NCBI RefSeq assembly: GCF_014654365.1
Contig: NZ_BNAY01000012.1
Coordinates: 199,807 to 263,806 of the forward strand
DNA: 64,000 nt
From: Amycolatopsis oliviviridis
GTDB lineage: Bacteria > Actinomycetota > Actinomycetes > Mycobacteriales > Pseudonocardiaceae
Reading direction: 5' to 3'
Shown: positions 33,665 through 41,889 of the stretch, one piece after another
Position numbering within the stretch: position 1 is the first letter of the stretch
How the letters are laid out: the number at the start of each line of letters is the position of its first letter
Translations under genes and position numbers: made by a program
The notes under the pieces: generated by a model
What the model saw: only the letters and a program-made list of their open reading frames with translations
Database searches by the model: none
Told to the model about the DNA's origin: nothing

Positions 33665-34135
33665 ATGTTCAACCGTAGGCGGATCACCGCCGCCCTGATC
33701 GGCCTGATCGTGCTGGTGCTCGCAGGCTGGTTCGTCAAGGACGGCATCAGCGGTGACGACACGAAGGGCGCTTCGGCTCCGGCGAGTTCGTCAGCTCAGG
33801 CCAAACCGTCGGGAGCGGCCAAGGGAAAGGTCGCCGGGGAGGATTCCGGTCTTCCGGTCAAACCCCTCACGGGACTGCCGTCGCAGGCGTCCGACACCTG
33901 GAAGCTCATCAAGGCGGGCGGTCCGTACCCGTATCCGCGCAATGACGACGTCACGTTCCAGAACCGGGAGAAGGTCCTGCCCGCCAAGGAATCCGGCTAC
34001 TACCGGGAGTACACGGTCAAGACGCCGGGCAGCCCGGATCGCGGGGCCAGGCGGCTGGTGACCGGCACCGGCAAGGAGCTGTACTACACCGAAGACCACT
34101 ACAAGTCCTTCGTCGTAGTGGACCCCAGCCGATGA
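33665..34135 (+). CDS. Guanyl-specific ribonuclease (RNase Sa/N1 family), membrane-anchored or secreted
   Basis: A 156-aa protein with an N-terminal hydrophobic segment (about 7-24), a low-complexity Ala/Ser/Lys linker, and a C-terminal microbial ribonuclease domain. YYREYTVKTPG supplies the catalytic Glu, GARRLVTG the Arg, and YTEDHYKSFVVV the His of the RNase Sa/T1 type. The hydrophobic segment could be a signal peptide or an anchor. The next gene encodes a barstar homologue overlapping by ATGA, so enzyme and inhibitor are made together. Confidence 0.87.
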   Translation: MFNRRRITAALIGLIVLVLAGWFVKDGISGDDTKGASAPASSSAQAKPSGAAKGKVAGEDSGLPVKPLTGLPSQASDTWKLIKAGGPYPYPRNDDVTFQNREKVLPAKESGYYREYTVKTPGSPDRGARRLVTGTGKELYYTEDHYKSFVVVDPSR

Positions 34136-34488
34136 GCGCGGGCAAGGACGCGGCGGACAAGGCGTTCGCCCGCGGTGCGCATCCGCATCTGATCGACGGT
34201 GCGCGGACGGCCGACAAGGCCTCGACGCTCGACGCGATCGCCGAGGCGCTGTCCTTCCCCGACTACTTCGGGAAGAACCTCGACGCGCTCTACGACTGCC
34301 TCACCGACCTGTCCTGGCTCCCGCCGGGTGAGCATGTGCTGATCTGGGCCGGTTCCTCGGTGCTCAAGGAGCACGACCCGAAGGCGTACCTGGCTGTCCG
34401 GAGCGTGCTTTCGGACGCACAGCGGGCGCTGGGCCCGTCCGGTGACCGGACGGACTCCCGGCGCCTCACCGTCGTCCTGCCTGATTAG
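34132..34488 (+). CDS. Barstar-family ribonuclease inhibitor
   Basis: A 118-aa barstar homologue. LIDGARTADKASTLDAIAEAL and the family core DYFGKNLDALYDCLTDL are clear, with the acidic face that plugs the RNase active site. It has no signal peptide, so it protects the producer's own RNA in the cytoplasm from the RNase encoded just upstream. The 3' end overlaps the convergent enoyl-CoA hydratase gene by 4 bp. Confidence 0.92.
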   Translation: MSAGKDAADKAFARGAHPHLIDGARTADKASTLDAIAEALSFPDYFGKNLDALYDCLTDLSWLPPGEHVLIWAGSSVLKEHDPKAYLAVRSVLSDAQRALGPSGDRTDSRRLTVVLPD

Positions 34489-35258
34489 ACCTCGGGGACC
34501 CAGTTCGGCTTGCGCTTCTGCGCGAAAGCCGTGATGCCCTCCTGGCCCTCTTCGCTCGCGAAGAACCCGGCGGACAGCTTGTTCATGGCCTCGAAGCCTT
34601 CGACGGGTGTCGCCGGGCGAGGCTTGCTGAGCAGGTCCTTCGTCGCCGCGAGCGCTTTCGGCCCGCCGAGGGCGAGCGCCTTGACGTAGCGGGCGACCTC
34701 GCCGTCGAGCTCCTCGGCGGAGACGGACGAGTTCAGCAGGCCGATCTCGACGGCGCGTTTCGCGTCGAAGGTGTCGCCGGTCAGGAACAGCTCGTGCGCG
34801 GCACGGGCGTTGAGCCGCGGCAGCACGGTGAGCGAGATGACGGCGGGCACGACACCGATCCGCACCTCGGAGAAGGCGAAGGTCGCTTCGTGCACGGCGA
34901 CGGCGATGTCGGTCGCGGCCACCATGCCGATGCCGCCCGCCCGCGCGGGTCCCGCCAGCTTCGCCACGACGGGCTTGGGACTGGTCCACAGCTGTTCGAG
35001 GATCTTCGGGAACTCGTTGACGCCCTGGTCGCCCGCGCCGGCGCCGCGGGCCTCCTTGAGGTCCATGCCCGCGCAGAACACCGGCCCGGTGTGAGTAAGC
35101 ACGATGACCCGTACCGCGTCGTCGGCCTGCGCCTTGTCCAGTGACTCGCTCAGCTCACGCCGCAGCTGGGCGGAAAGCGCGTTGCGGTTGTGCGGGGAGT
35201 CCAAGGTGATCGTGGCGGTGCCGCCCACCACGTCGTAGTGCACCAGTTCGTCAGCCAT
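34485..35258 (-). CDS. Enoyl-CoA hydratase/isomerase family protein
   Basis: A 257-aa crotonase-fold protein. GPVFCAGMDLKEA forms part of the oxyanion hole, and KLAGPARAGGIGMVAATDIAVA the second part. One position where hydratases carry a catalytic Glu reads as R/A in ARAGGIG, and the later Glu site is EVRIGVVP, so hydratase activity is possible but not certain. The ATG at 35258 follows GAAGGTG. A longer frame upstream is unsupported. Confidence 0.82.
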   Translation of the reverse strand: MADELVHYDVVGGTATITLDSPHNRNALSAQLRRELSESLDKAQADDAVRVIVLTHTGPVFCAGMDLKEARGAGAGDQGVNEFPKILEQLWTSPKPVVAKLAGPARAGGIGMVAATDIAVAVHEATFAFSEVRIGVVPAVISLTVLPRLNARAAHELFLTGDTFDAKRAVEIGLLNSSVSAEELDGEVARYVKALALGGPKALAATKDLLSKPRPATPVEGFEAMNKLSAGFFASEEGQEGITAFAQKRKPNWVPEV

Positions 35259-35334
35259 GCCACACCTTCGCACAGCGCGGTGTGGCCGGGCAGTGGCCTG
35301 CGCCACCATGCTCCGATGGTGGCGCAGGCGCTGC

Positions 35335-35958
35335 TCAGCCGATCTTCGTCGTGGTGAAGGTCGGGCTCGGGTTGGGGAAGCAGGCAGTCGGCGCCGAGAC
35401 GTCGAAGCCCGCGCTGACCACGGCGGTGAACGTCAGGCCCGGGTCGGCGTAGCTGGTGCCGCCCAGTTTCGTTTCGATGGTGCCGGACGAGCCCGCGGTG
35501 AGGTGCGCGGTCACGGTCGGCAGCTCGAACGTGGAGCCGCCCGCGATCGGGCCGGGGAAGCTCAGCGTCGCGACGTTGCCGGAGACCGTGATCTTCGGCG
35601 GGGTCGAGCCGATACCGGAGCCACCGGCGAGGTCGGCGCCGACCCAGGTCGAGTTCGCCGGGATCGGGATCTTCAGGGAGAAGTCCTTGATGTTCTTGAC
35701 CTTGTACCCGCTCACCTCGGCCGGGACGGTGTTGGCGGCCGGGTCGATGACGACGTCGAGCGCGGCACCGGGCGCGACGGTGGCCGGCGCGGTGACGTCG
35801 GCGTCCTGGTTCAGCTTGAGGTACTTGTTGCCGACGAGCGGCGGCTTCGCCTCGCAGTCGAAAACGACGGTTGTCGCGGCCGAGGCCGGGGCGGCCGTAC
35901 CGACCAGCGGGACGAGGACGGCCGAAGCGCAGACGAGGGCACGGATGGCAGCCTTCAT
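35335..35958 (-). CDS. Secreted protein of unknown function
   Basis: A 207-aa protein with a signal peptide (KAAIRALVCASAVLVPLVG, cleavage after ASA near residue 28) and a beta-rich remainder with cysteines at 35 and near the C-terminus that may form a disulfide. I recognise no enzyme motif. Repeated Thr/Ser/Val strands suggest an immunoglobulin-like or cell-envelope-associated fold. It has its own promoter (36015-36043). Confidence 0.72.
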   Translation of the reverse strand: MKAAIRALVCASAVLVPLVGTAAPASAATTVVFDCEAKPPLVGNKYLKLNQDADVTAPATVAPGAALDVVIDPAANTVPAEVSGYKVKNIKDFSLKIPIPANSTWVGADLAGGSGIGSTPPKITVSGNVATLSFPGPIAGGSTFELPTVTAHLTAGSSGTIETKLGGTSYADPGLTFTAVVSAGFDVSAPTACFPNPSPTFTTTKIG

Positions 35959-36014
35959 GTTCCACCTACCAGGGGGTTCGATGGGGGAGAAAGGGAGCTG
36001 CGCAGCGTTTAGAG

Positions 36015-36043
36015 AGTTACCGGCAAGTTAAGTAACTCGTCAA
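36015..36043 (-). promoter_or_regulatory. Promoter of the secreted-protein gene with inverted repeat
   Basis: On the minus strand TTGACG (36043-36038) and GTAACT (36020-36015) are 17 bp apart and fit a -35/-10 pair. GAGTTAC (36014-36020) and GTAACTC (36032-36038) form an inverted repeat across the spacer, a candidate operator. Confidence 0.45.
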
Positions 36044-36049
36044 GAAATC

Positions 36050-36089
36050 TCCGTTCCCATACGCGGGGCGTCACGGAACTGGGAACGGA
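36050..36089 (-). terminator. Hairpin downstream of the sulfate operon
   Basis: TCCGTTCCCA (36050-36059) and TGGGAACGGA (36080-36089) form a 10-bp perfect stem with a 20-nt loop, 50 bp after the last gene of the sulfate operon and before the next promoter. No T-tract follows, so terminator function is likely from position only. Confidence 0.45.
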
Positions 36090-36138
36090 ACCCACCGAAA
36101 ATCGGTATCAAGCGTCCAATGGGGACAAGGCTCTCTAC

Positions 36139-36888
36139 TCAGGCGGCGAGCCGGGCGGCGGCGACGTCGTAGCGGTCCAGGACGAGCCCGGCGATCCGCG
36201 GATCCGGGCCCAGTGGCCCGGCGACGATCACCGACGGGTCGGCTTCGCGGGCCAGGCGCGCGATCCGGTCCGGCAGCAGGCCCGGTGCGAGGAACCAGCC
36301 CGCGACAGCGAGCCGCTGGGCGCCGTTGAGCCGCAGCCGCGCGATGGCGGCGGGCACGTCCGGCTGCGCGGCGCTGGCGAAAGCGGGTGTCGCGAGCAGT
36401 CCGCGACGCAGTTGCCAGCGGGTGGTGATCCCGGCGACCGCGTCGTTCGCCGCGACGTTCGACGAGCCGACACCGGCCAGCAGGACACCCAGGCCGGGAT
36501 CGTCCAGGTCGGCGCCCGCCTCGGCGAGCCGGTCGAGCGCGACCGTCTCGATGAGCGGGTCGATGCCCAGCACTCCGGAAACCCGCACGTCGAGGCCGGG
36601 GCATTCCGCGGTCACCTCGGCGACGAGCGCGGGCAGGTCGACCCGGGCGTGGTAGGCGACGCCGAGCAGCAGCGGCACCACGACGACCTCGCGATGCCCC
36701 TCGGCGTACAGACCGCGCAAGGAATCGGTCAGCGACGGCTCCGAGAGGTCCAAAAAGGACTCGCGGATGTCGAGGTCCGGTGCCAGCCCGCGGGAGATGT
36801 CGAGCAGAGCCCGGATGGTCGACGCGGACCGCGGATCGCGGCTGCCGTGGGCGACGGCGACCAGTGGCGGAGTGAGGTGTGGGGTCAT
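36139..36888 (-). CDS. Sirohydrochlorin chelatase (CbiX/SirB type)
   Basis: Inserts iron (or cobalt) into sirohydrochlorin to make siroheme, the cofactor of the sulfite reductase encoded upstream. The 249-aa protein holds two CbiX-type halves. VAVAHGSRDPRSA gives the metal-binding His near residue 14, and VVVPLLLGVAYHARVDLP the second His. The ATG overlaps the cysN stop (ATGA). Mycobacterium Rv2393 (che1) occupies the same place beside cysH. Confidence 0.87.
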   Translation of the reverse strand: MTPHLTPPLVAVAHGSRDPRSASTIRALLDISRGLAPDLDIRESFLDLSEPSLTDSLRGLYAEGHREVVVVPLLLGVAYHARVDLPALVAEVTAECPGLDVRVSGVLGIDPLIETVALDRLAEAGADLDDPGLGVLLAGVGSSNVAANDAVAGITTRWQLRRGLLATPAFASAAQPDVPAAIARLRLNGAQRLAVAGWFLAPGLLPDRIARLAREADPSVIVAGPLGPDPRIAGLVLDRYDVAAARLAA

Positions 36889-38147
36889 GCGAACCTTTCG
36901 CCGACGAGTCCGGCGGCGAGGGTGTCGCCGTCCTTCGGGTCGATGACCAGGAACGCGCCCGTCCGAGGGCTGACGCCGTAGTCGTCCACGCCGATCTCTT
37001 CGGCCAGCCTCAACGTCACCCTGCCGATGTCGTTGAGTTCCAAGGTAGCCGGATCGTCCACACTGGACAACGCTTGCTCGTCGAACCGGGCGTGGAGCTC
37101 GCCGACCATGGCCTGCACGGTCCGCGTGCCGTGCTTCACCAGCACCCGCGCGCCCGGTTTGAGCGCCTTGGCCGAGAGCCAGCACAGGGTCGCGGTGATC
37201 TCGTCGGTCACCGTCGGCTGCCGGTCGGCGGCGGCGATCAGGTCGCCCCGCGAGATGTCGAGATCGTCCGCGAGCAAGAGGGTCACCGAAGTGCCCGCGC
37301 CGGCCTCGGAGAGTGGCCCGTCGGCGGTGTCGATGCCCTTCACCCGGCTGCGGAGGCCTTGCGGGAGCACGACGATCTCGTCGCCCGGCCGGACGGTGCC
37401 CGCCGCGATCTGCCCCGCGTACCCGCGGTAGTCGGGGTGGTCGGCCGTGCGCGGCCGGATCACGTACTGCACCGGGAACCGGAACGCCGAATCGTGCGGA
37501 TCCGGTGCCACGGGCACGGTTTCCAGATGTTCGAGCAGCGTCGGGCCGGAGTACCACGGGGTCTTGTCCGATTTTTCGGCCACGTTGTCGCCCACCAGCG
37601 CCGAAACCGGCACCGCGAGCACGGAACCCCGTTCGTAGCCCAGGGACGCGGCGTGCTCGGCGAACTCCTCGGCGATCACGGTGAACGTCGCCTCGTCGTA
37701 GCCGACGAGGTCGATCTTGTTCACCGCCAGCACCAGGTTCGGGACGCCCAGCAGGGCGAGCACCGCGGCGTGACGGCGGGTCTGCTCGATGACGCCCTTG
37801 CGCGCGTCGACCAGCAGCACGGCCAGTTGCGCGGTGGACGCCCCGGTCACCGTGTTCCGCGTGTACTGCACGTGGCCCGGGGTGTCCGCGAGGACGAAGC
37901 TGCGCTTCGGCGTCGCGAAATACCGGTATGCCACGTCGATCGTGATGCCCTGCTCGCGTTCCGAGCGCAGGCCGTCCACGAGCAGTGAAAGGTCCGGAGT
38001 GGACAGTCCTTTGTCGACACTGGCGCGGGTGACCGCGTCCAGCTGGTCGGCGAGGACGGACTTGGTGTCGTACAGGAGCCGCCCGACCAGGGTCGACTTC
38101 CCGTCGTCCACACTGCCCGCGGTCGCGAGCCTGAGGAGGCTGGACAT
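36885..38147 (-). CDS. cysN: Sulfate adenylyltransferase subunit 1 (GTPase)
   Basis: GTPase subunit of ATP sulfurylase, 420 aa. GSVDDGKSTLVGRLLYD is the P-loop, REQGITIDVAYRYF switch I, DTPGHVQYTRN switch II and NKIDLVG the G4. The protein stops after the EF-Tu-like domains and has no fused APS kinase (CysC), which fits a pathway reducing APS directly by the CysH in this operon. The start overlaps the cysD stop by one base (TGATG). Confidence 0.95.
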   Translation of the reverse strand: MSSLLRLATAGSVDDGKSTLVGRLLYDTKSVLADQLDAVTRASVDKGLSTPDLSLLVDGLRSEREQGITIDVAYRYFATPKRSFVLADTPGHVQYTRNTVTGASTAQLAVLLVDARKGVIEQTRRHAAVLALLGVPNLVLAVNKIDLVGYDEATFTVIAEEFAEHAASLGYERGSVLAVPVSALVGDNVAEKSDKTPWYSGPTLLEHLETVPVAPDPHDSAFRFPVQYVIRPRTADHPDYRGYAGQIAAGTVRPGDEIVVLPQGLRSRVKGIDTADGPLSEAGAGTSVTLLLADDLDISRGDLIAAADRQPTVTDEITATLCWLSAKALKPGARVLVKHGTRTVQAMVGELHARFDEQALSSVDDPATLELNDIGRVTLRLAEEIGVDDYGVSPRTGAFLVIDPKDGDTLAAGLVGERFA

Positions 38148-39067
38148 CAGAAGTACCCTTCCCGCTTGCGGTCTTCCATCGCCGCCTCCGACATCCGGTC
38201 GTCGGCACGGGTGGCGCCGCGTTCGGTGAGCCGGGAGGCCGAGACCTCGGCGATGACCTCGTCCACCGTGGCGGCGGTCGATTCGATGGCGCCGGTGCAC
38301 GAACCGTCGCCGACGGTCCGGTAGCGCACCGTCAGTTCCCGGACGACCTCGTCCGGCCGCGGCCCGCCCCACGGGCCCTCGGCCAGCCACATGCCGTCGC
38401 GCTGGTAGACCTCGCGCCGGTGCGCGTAGTAGATCGACGGCAGTTCGACCTTCTCCCGCGCGATGTAGTTCCAGACGTCCGCCTCGGTCCAGTTGGACAG
38501 CGGGAAGACGCGGACCTGCTCGCCGGGGCGGTGCCTGCCGTTGTAGAGATTCCACAGCTCTGGACGCTGACGTCGCGGCTCCCACTGGCCGAAAGCGTTG
38601 CGCAGGCTGAAGATCCGCTCCTTGGCGCGGGCGCGTTCCTCATCGCGCCGCCCGCCGCCGAAGACCGCGTCGAACTTGTTCTCGGCGATCGTGTCGAGCA
38701 GCGGAGTGGTCTGCAGCGGGTTGCGCATCCCGTCGGCGCGCTCTTCGAGCCTGCCGTCGTCGATCCAGTCCTGGACCTTCGCCACGACCAGCCGGAGCCC
38801 GTGCTGCTCGACCACGCGGTCGCGGAAGTCGATGACCTCGTCGAAGTTGTGCCCGGTGTCCACGTGCAGCAACGGGAACGGCACCGGCGCGGGCCAGAAC
38901 GCCTTGATCGCCAGGTGCAGCAGGAGCGTCGAGTCCTTGCCGCCGGAGAACAGGATCACCGGCCGGTCGAACTCACCCGCCACCTCGCGGAAGATGTGGA
39001 TGGCCTCGGATTCCAGCGCGGCCAGGTTGTCTTGGGCCGCATCTGTGGCCGGTTCGAGCGTGGTCAT
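38147..39067 (-). CDS. cysD: Sulfate adenylyltransferase subunit 2
   Basis: Catalytic subunit forming adenosine 5'-phosphosulfate from ATP and sulfate, 306 aa. The PP-loop is PVILFSGGKDSTLLLHL, and FGGGRRDEERARAKERIFS and FPLSNWTEADVWNYI are family blocks. The C-terminus (SEAAMEDRKREGYF) is the standard CysD end. The ATG at 39067 follows GAAGGGAC. It lies 11 bp after cysH and forms the CysDN complex with the next gene. Confidence 0.96.
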   Translation of the reverse strand: MTTLEPATDAAQDNLAALESEAIHIFREVAGEFDRPVILFSGGKDSTLLLHLAIKAFWPAPVPFPLLHVDTGHNFDEVIDFRDRVVEQHGLRLVVAKVQDWIDDGRLEERADGMRNPLQTTPLLDTIAENKFDAVFGGGRRDEERARAKERIFSLRNAFGQWEPRRQRPELWNLYNGRHRPGEQVRVFPLSNWTEADVWNYIAREKVELPSIYYAHRREVYQRDGMWLAEGPWGGPRPDEVVRELTVRYRTVGDGSCTGAIESTAATVDEVIAEVSASRLTERGATRADDRMSEAAMEDRKREGYF

Positions 39068-39078
39068 TTCGTCCCTTC

Positions 39079-39774
39079 TCACCCGTGCAGGCCGCATTCG
39101 GTCTTGCCCTGCCCGGCCCAGCGGCCGCTGCGCGGGTCCTGACCCGGAGCGACCTTGGCGGTGCACGGCGCGCAGCCGATCGACAGATAACCGATGGACA
39201 CCAACGGGTTCTCGAGGATCCCGTGTTCGCTGATGTAGCCGTTGAACTCGTCGTCGGACCAGGGCGCGATCGGATTGATCTTCACCAGCCCGTTGCGGTC
39301 GTCCCAGGTGACGATCGGGGTGTTCGCGCGGGTCGGCGCGTCGACGCGGCGGACGCCGGTCACCCACGCCGAGTACTTCGCCAGGGTGTTCCGCAGCGGC
39401 ACGACCTTGCGCAGGTGGCAGCACTGGTTCGGGTCACGCTCGTGCAGTTTCGGACCGTACTCGGCGTCCTGTTCGGCGACGCTCTGTTCGGCCTCGGCGT
39501 TGACGATCCGGACGCCGGGGTAGACCGCCTGCACCGCGTCACGGGTGCCGATGGTCTCCGGGAAGTGGTAGCCGGTCTGCAGGAACAGCACGTCGACGTC
39601 GGGTTTGACCTGGGTGGCCAGATCGATGAGGACGGCGTCCTGCATGTTCGACGCGACGATGAAGTCGTCGCCGAACGTGTCCGCGGTCCAGCGCAGGGCC
39701 TCGGCCGCGGTCGCCTCCGCGAGCTCCTTCGAGGCTCGTTCGGCGAGGGTCTTGTAGTCGGCAGTGGCGGTCAT
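39079..39774 (-). CDS. cysH: Adenylyl-sulfate (APS) reductase, 4Fe-4S type
   Basis: Reduces APS to sulfite with thioredoxin, 231 aa. The iron-sulfur ligands are the Cys pair in QCCHLRK and the CAPC of SIGCAPCTAK. The catalytic Cys lies in the C-terminal ECGLHG. The CC...CxxC set separates APS reductases from PAPS reductases. The ATG at 39774 has GGAGGTG upstream and overlaps the zinc-ribbon stop by four bases, so a longer frame starting at 39843 is rejected. Confidence 0.95.
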   Translation of the reverse strand: MTATADYKTLAERASKELAEATAAEALRWTADTFGDDFIVASNMQDAVLIDLATQVKPDVDVLFLQTGYHFPETIGTRDAVQAVYPGVRIVNAEAEQSVAEQDAEYGPKLHERDPNQCCHLRKVVPLRNTLAKYSAWVTGVRRVDAPTRANTPIVTWDDRNGLVKINPIAPWSDDEFNGYISEHGILENPLVSIGYLSIGCAPCTAKVAPGQDPRSGRWAGQGKTECGLHG

Positions 39775-39923
39775 CCTGGTGACACCTCCGGAAAGGACAG
39801 TCCGAGGAACTTCACGGTGAAGACCCGGCGGCAGCCCGAGCACAGCCAGGAGCCGCCCTCTTCCGGCCGCAGGTCTTCATCGCCACAGAAAGGGCAGTAG
39901 TACGGCGTCGCCCGCTCGGTCAT
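39771..39923 (-). CDS. 50-aa zinc-ribbon protein of the sulfite-reductase operon
   Basis: A very small protein with two Cys pairs, YCPFCGDE and LCSGCRR, spaced as a rubredoxin-like or zinc-ribbon knuckle set. It overlaps the sir stop (ATGA) and the cysH start (ATGA), so it is tightly coupled between sulfite and APS reductases. Small proteins occur at this place in other actinobacterial sulfate operons. A role in metal or electron handling for the reductases is plausible but only inferred. Confidence 0.8.
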   Translation of the reverse strand: MTERATPYYCPFCGDEDLRPEEGGSWLCSGCRRVFTVKFLGLSFPEVSPG

Positions 39924-41614
39924 TGCAAAAGGCCTTCGTCGGCGCGCAGGACCCACTGGGGGAACCGTTCGCCGGGTTCGCGGCCGGCGACGTAGGCCCG
40001 CACGACCCGCTCGACGTACGCGGTCAGCTCCGACGCGGTCACCTTGTGGCCGCGCAGTTTCCGGCCGAATCCGGCGTCCAGGCCGAGGCCGCCGCCGAGA
40101 TGCACCTGGAAGCCCTCGACTTGCTTGCCTTCGTCGTCGGTGACGATCTGGCCCTTGAGCCCGATGTCGGCGGTCTGGACGCGGGCGCAGGAGTTCGGGC
40201 AGCCGTTGAGGTGCACGGTCACCGGGTTCTCGATCTCGGCCTGGATGTCGGCGAGGCGTTTTTCCAGTTCGGTGACCAGTTCGATCGCGCGGGCCTTCGT
40301 CTCGACGATCGCGAGTTTGCAGAACTCCAGGCCGGTGCAGGCCATGATCCCGCGTCGCCACGGCGACGGCTCGGTCTGCAGGCCCAGGTCCGCCAGTTCG
40401 CCCTTCAGCCCGTCCACTTCGGCCTCGGGAACGTCGAGGACCACGAGTTTCTGGTGCGGGGTGAGGCGGACGCGGTTCGACCCGGCCCGCTCGGCGGCCT
40501 TGGCGACGGCCAGCAGGGTGGCCCCGGAGACGCGGCCCGCGACCGGCGCGGCGCCGACGTAGAACTTGCCGTCGACCTGCGGGTGCACGCCGACGTGGTC
40601 GATCTGGGCCGCGGGCACCTCGGGCGCGGGGCCGTCGGTCAGCTTGCGCTTGAGGTACTCGTCTTCCAGCACCTGGCGGAACTTCGCGGCACCCCAGTCC
40701 TTCACCAGGAACTTGATCCGGGCGCGGGCACGGAGCCGCCGGTAGCCGTAGTCGCGGAAGACGCTGATCACGCCTTCCCAGACGTCCGGGACCTCGTCGA
40801 GCGGGACCCAGGCGCCGAGGCGCTGGCCGATCATCGGGTTGGTGGACAGCCCGCCGCCGACCCAGAGGTCGAAGCCGGGGCCGTGTTCGGGGTGGTTCAC
40901 GCCGACGAAGGCGATGTCGTTGATCTCATGCGCGACGTCCTGCTGTCCGGAGACCGCGGTCTTGAACTTGCGCGGCAGGTTCGAGTAGCGCGGGTCGCCG
41001 ATGTAGCGGCGCTTGATCTCGTCGATCGCGGGCGTGCCGTCGATGATCTCGTCGGCGGAGATGCCGGCGACGGGGGAGCCGAGGATGACGCGCGGGCTGT
41101 CGCCGCACGCCTCCAACGTGGTCATCCCGGCCTTCTCCAGCTTCGCCCAGATCGTCGGGACGTCCTCGATCTGGATCCAGTGGTATTGGATGTTCTGCCG
41201 GTCGGTGATGTCGGCGGTGTCGCGCGCGTGGGTCTGCGAGATCTCGGCGAGCACGGCGAGCTGCTCGGTGGTCAGCGCGCCGCCGTCGAGCCGGACCCGC
41301 AGCATGAAGTAGCGGTCGTCGAGCTCCTCGGGTTCCAGCGTCGCGGTGCGGCCGCCGTCGATCCCCGGCTTGCGCTGGGTGTAGAGGCCGAACCAGCGGA
41401 ACCGGCCGCGGAGGTCACCGGGGTCGATGGAATCGAACCCGCCGCGGGCGTAGATGTTCTCGATCCGCGCCCGGACGTTGAGCGGGTTGTCGTCCTTCTT
41501 GGACCGTTCGTTCGGGTTCAGCGGTTCGCGGTAACCCAGTGCCCACTGTCCCTCGCCCCGTTTCTGTTTGACCCGGGGCGTGCGGGCAGGGGTCTCGCGC
41601 GTGGGCGACGACAT
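39920..41614 (-). CDS. sir: Ferredoxin-dependent sulfite reductase (siroheme)
   Basis: Reduces sulfite to sulfide with six electrons from ferredoxin, 564 aa. The siroheme/4Fe-4S ligands lie in ACTGLEFCKLA and NGCPNSCAR. HWIQIEDVPTIW and QNIQYHW belong to the first ferredoxin-like half, with two NirD/SirA-type repeats overall. Nitrite reductase belongs to the same family, but linkage with cysHDN supports sulfite. The ATG at 41614 is preceded by a cysteine-containing leader peptide gene ending 36 nt upstream. Confidence 0.93.
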   Translation of the reverse strand: MSSPTRETPARTPRVKQKRGEGQWALGYREPLNPNERSKKDDNPLNVRARIENIYARGGFDSIDPGDLRGRFRWFGLYTQRKPGIDGGRTATLEPEELDDRYFMLRVRLDGGALTTEQLAVLAEISQTHARDTADITDRQNIQYHWIQIEDVPTIWAKLEKAGMTTLEACGDSPRVILGSPVAGISADEIIDGTPAIDEIKRRYIGDPRYSNLPRKFKTAVSGQQDVAHEINDIAFVGVNHPEHGPGFDLWVGGGLSTNPMIGQRLGAWVPLDEVPDVWEGVISVFRDYGYRRLRARARIKFLVKDWGAAKFRQVLEDEYLKRKLTDGPAPEVPAAQIDHVGVHPQVDGKFYVGAAPVAGRVSGATLLAVAKAAERAGSNRVRLTPHQKLVVLDVPEAEVDGLKGELADLGLQTEPSPWRRGIMACTGLEFCKLAIVETKARAIELVTELEKRLADIQAEIENPVTVHLNGCPNSCARVQTADIGLKGQIVTDDEGKQVEGFQVHLGGGLGLDAGFGRKLRGHKVTASELTAYVERVVRAYVAGREPGERFPQWVLRADEGLLQ

Positions 41615-41650
41615 GGGAGTCCTCCGGCAGATCGTGGTGGTGGCGGGGAG

Positions 41651-41737
41651 TCAGCGGTTCGTCGCACAGAGCGCGCTCGCCACGCGACGGAGATCCACGT
41701 GGCGGCGTGCCACGAGGCTGATTCCGGCGCGGGTCAT
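41651..41737 (-). CDS. Cysteine-containing leader peptide upstream of sir
   Basis: A 28-aa open frame starts MTRAGISLVARR and contains RRHVDLRRVASALC, followed by ATNR and TGA. This RRHVDL..R..S..C pattern is typical of the actinobacterial leader peptides found ahead of sulfur-assimilation operons. It stops 36 nt before sir. Ribosome stalling or slow translation at the single late Cys codon could signal cysteine shortage and open the operon. An overlapping ATG 4 nt upstream reads in a different frame and has no such features. Confidence 0.75.
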   Translation of the reverse strand: MTRAGISLVARRHVDLRRVASALCATNR

Positions 41738-41776
41738 TCATTCAGCGTGCCACGCGCCCACTATGTGGTCTAGGCC

Positions 41777-41805
41777 GGTCCGAATACTGGGAACAAGGTC
41801 CGAAT
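41777..41805 (-). promoter_or_regulatory. Direct repeat upstream of the sulfate operon
   Basis: GGTCCGAAT occurs at 41777-41785 and again at 41797-41805, a 20-bp period (two helical turns), each followed by a CTGG or CCGG. It lies just upstream of the leader-peptide gene and is a candidate site for a sulfur regulator. TTGTTC on the minus strand near 41790 could be a -35. Confidence 0.35.
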
Positions 41806-41889
41806 CCGGCTGTTTCCGCTGGTCAGGCACCTGTTCTGCAGGTCAAGCCCGGCTTCGCCGCCGCCACTGTGACGCAGAACGCGCACGGC

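Noticed and set aside
41766..41777. DasR-like sequence TGGTCTAGGCCG upstream of the sulfate operon
   Set aside because: Two positions of the 12-bp core differ and symmetry is lost. The genes have no link with GlcNAc metabolism, so I treat it as chance.
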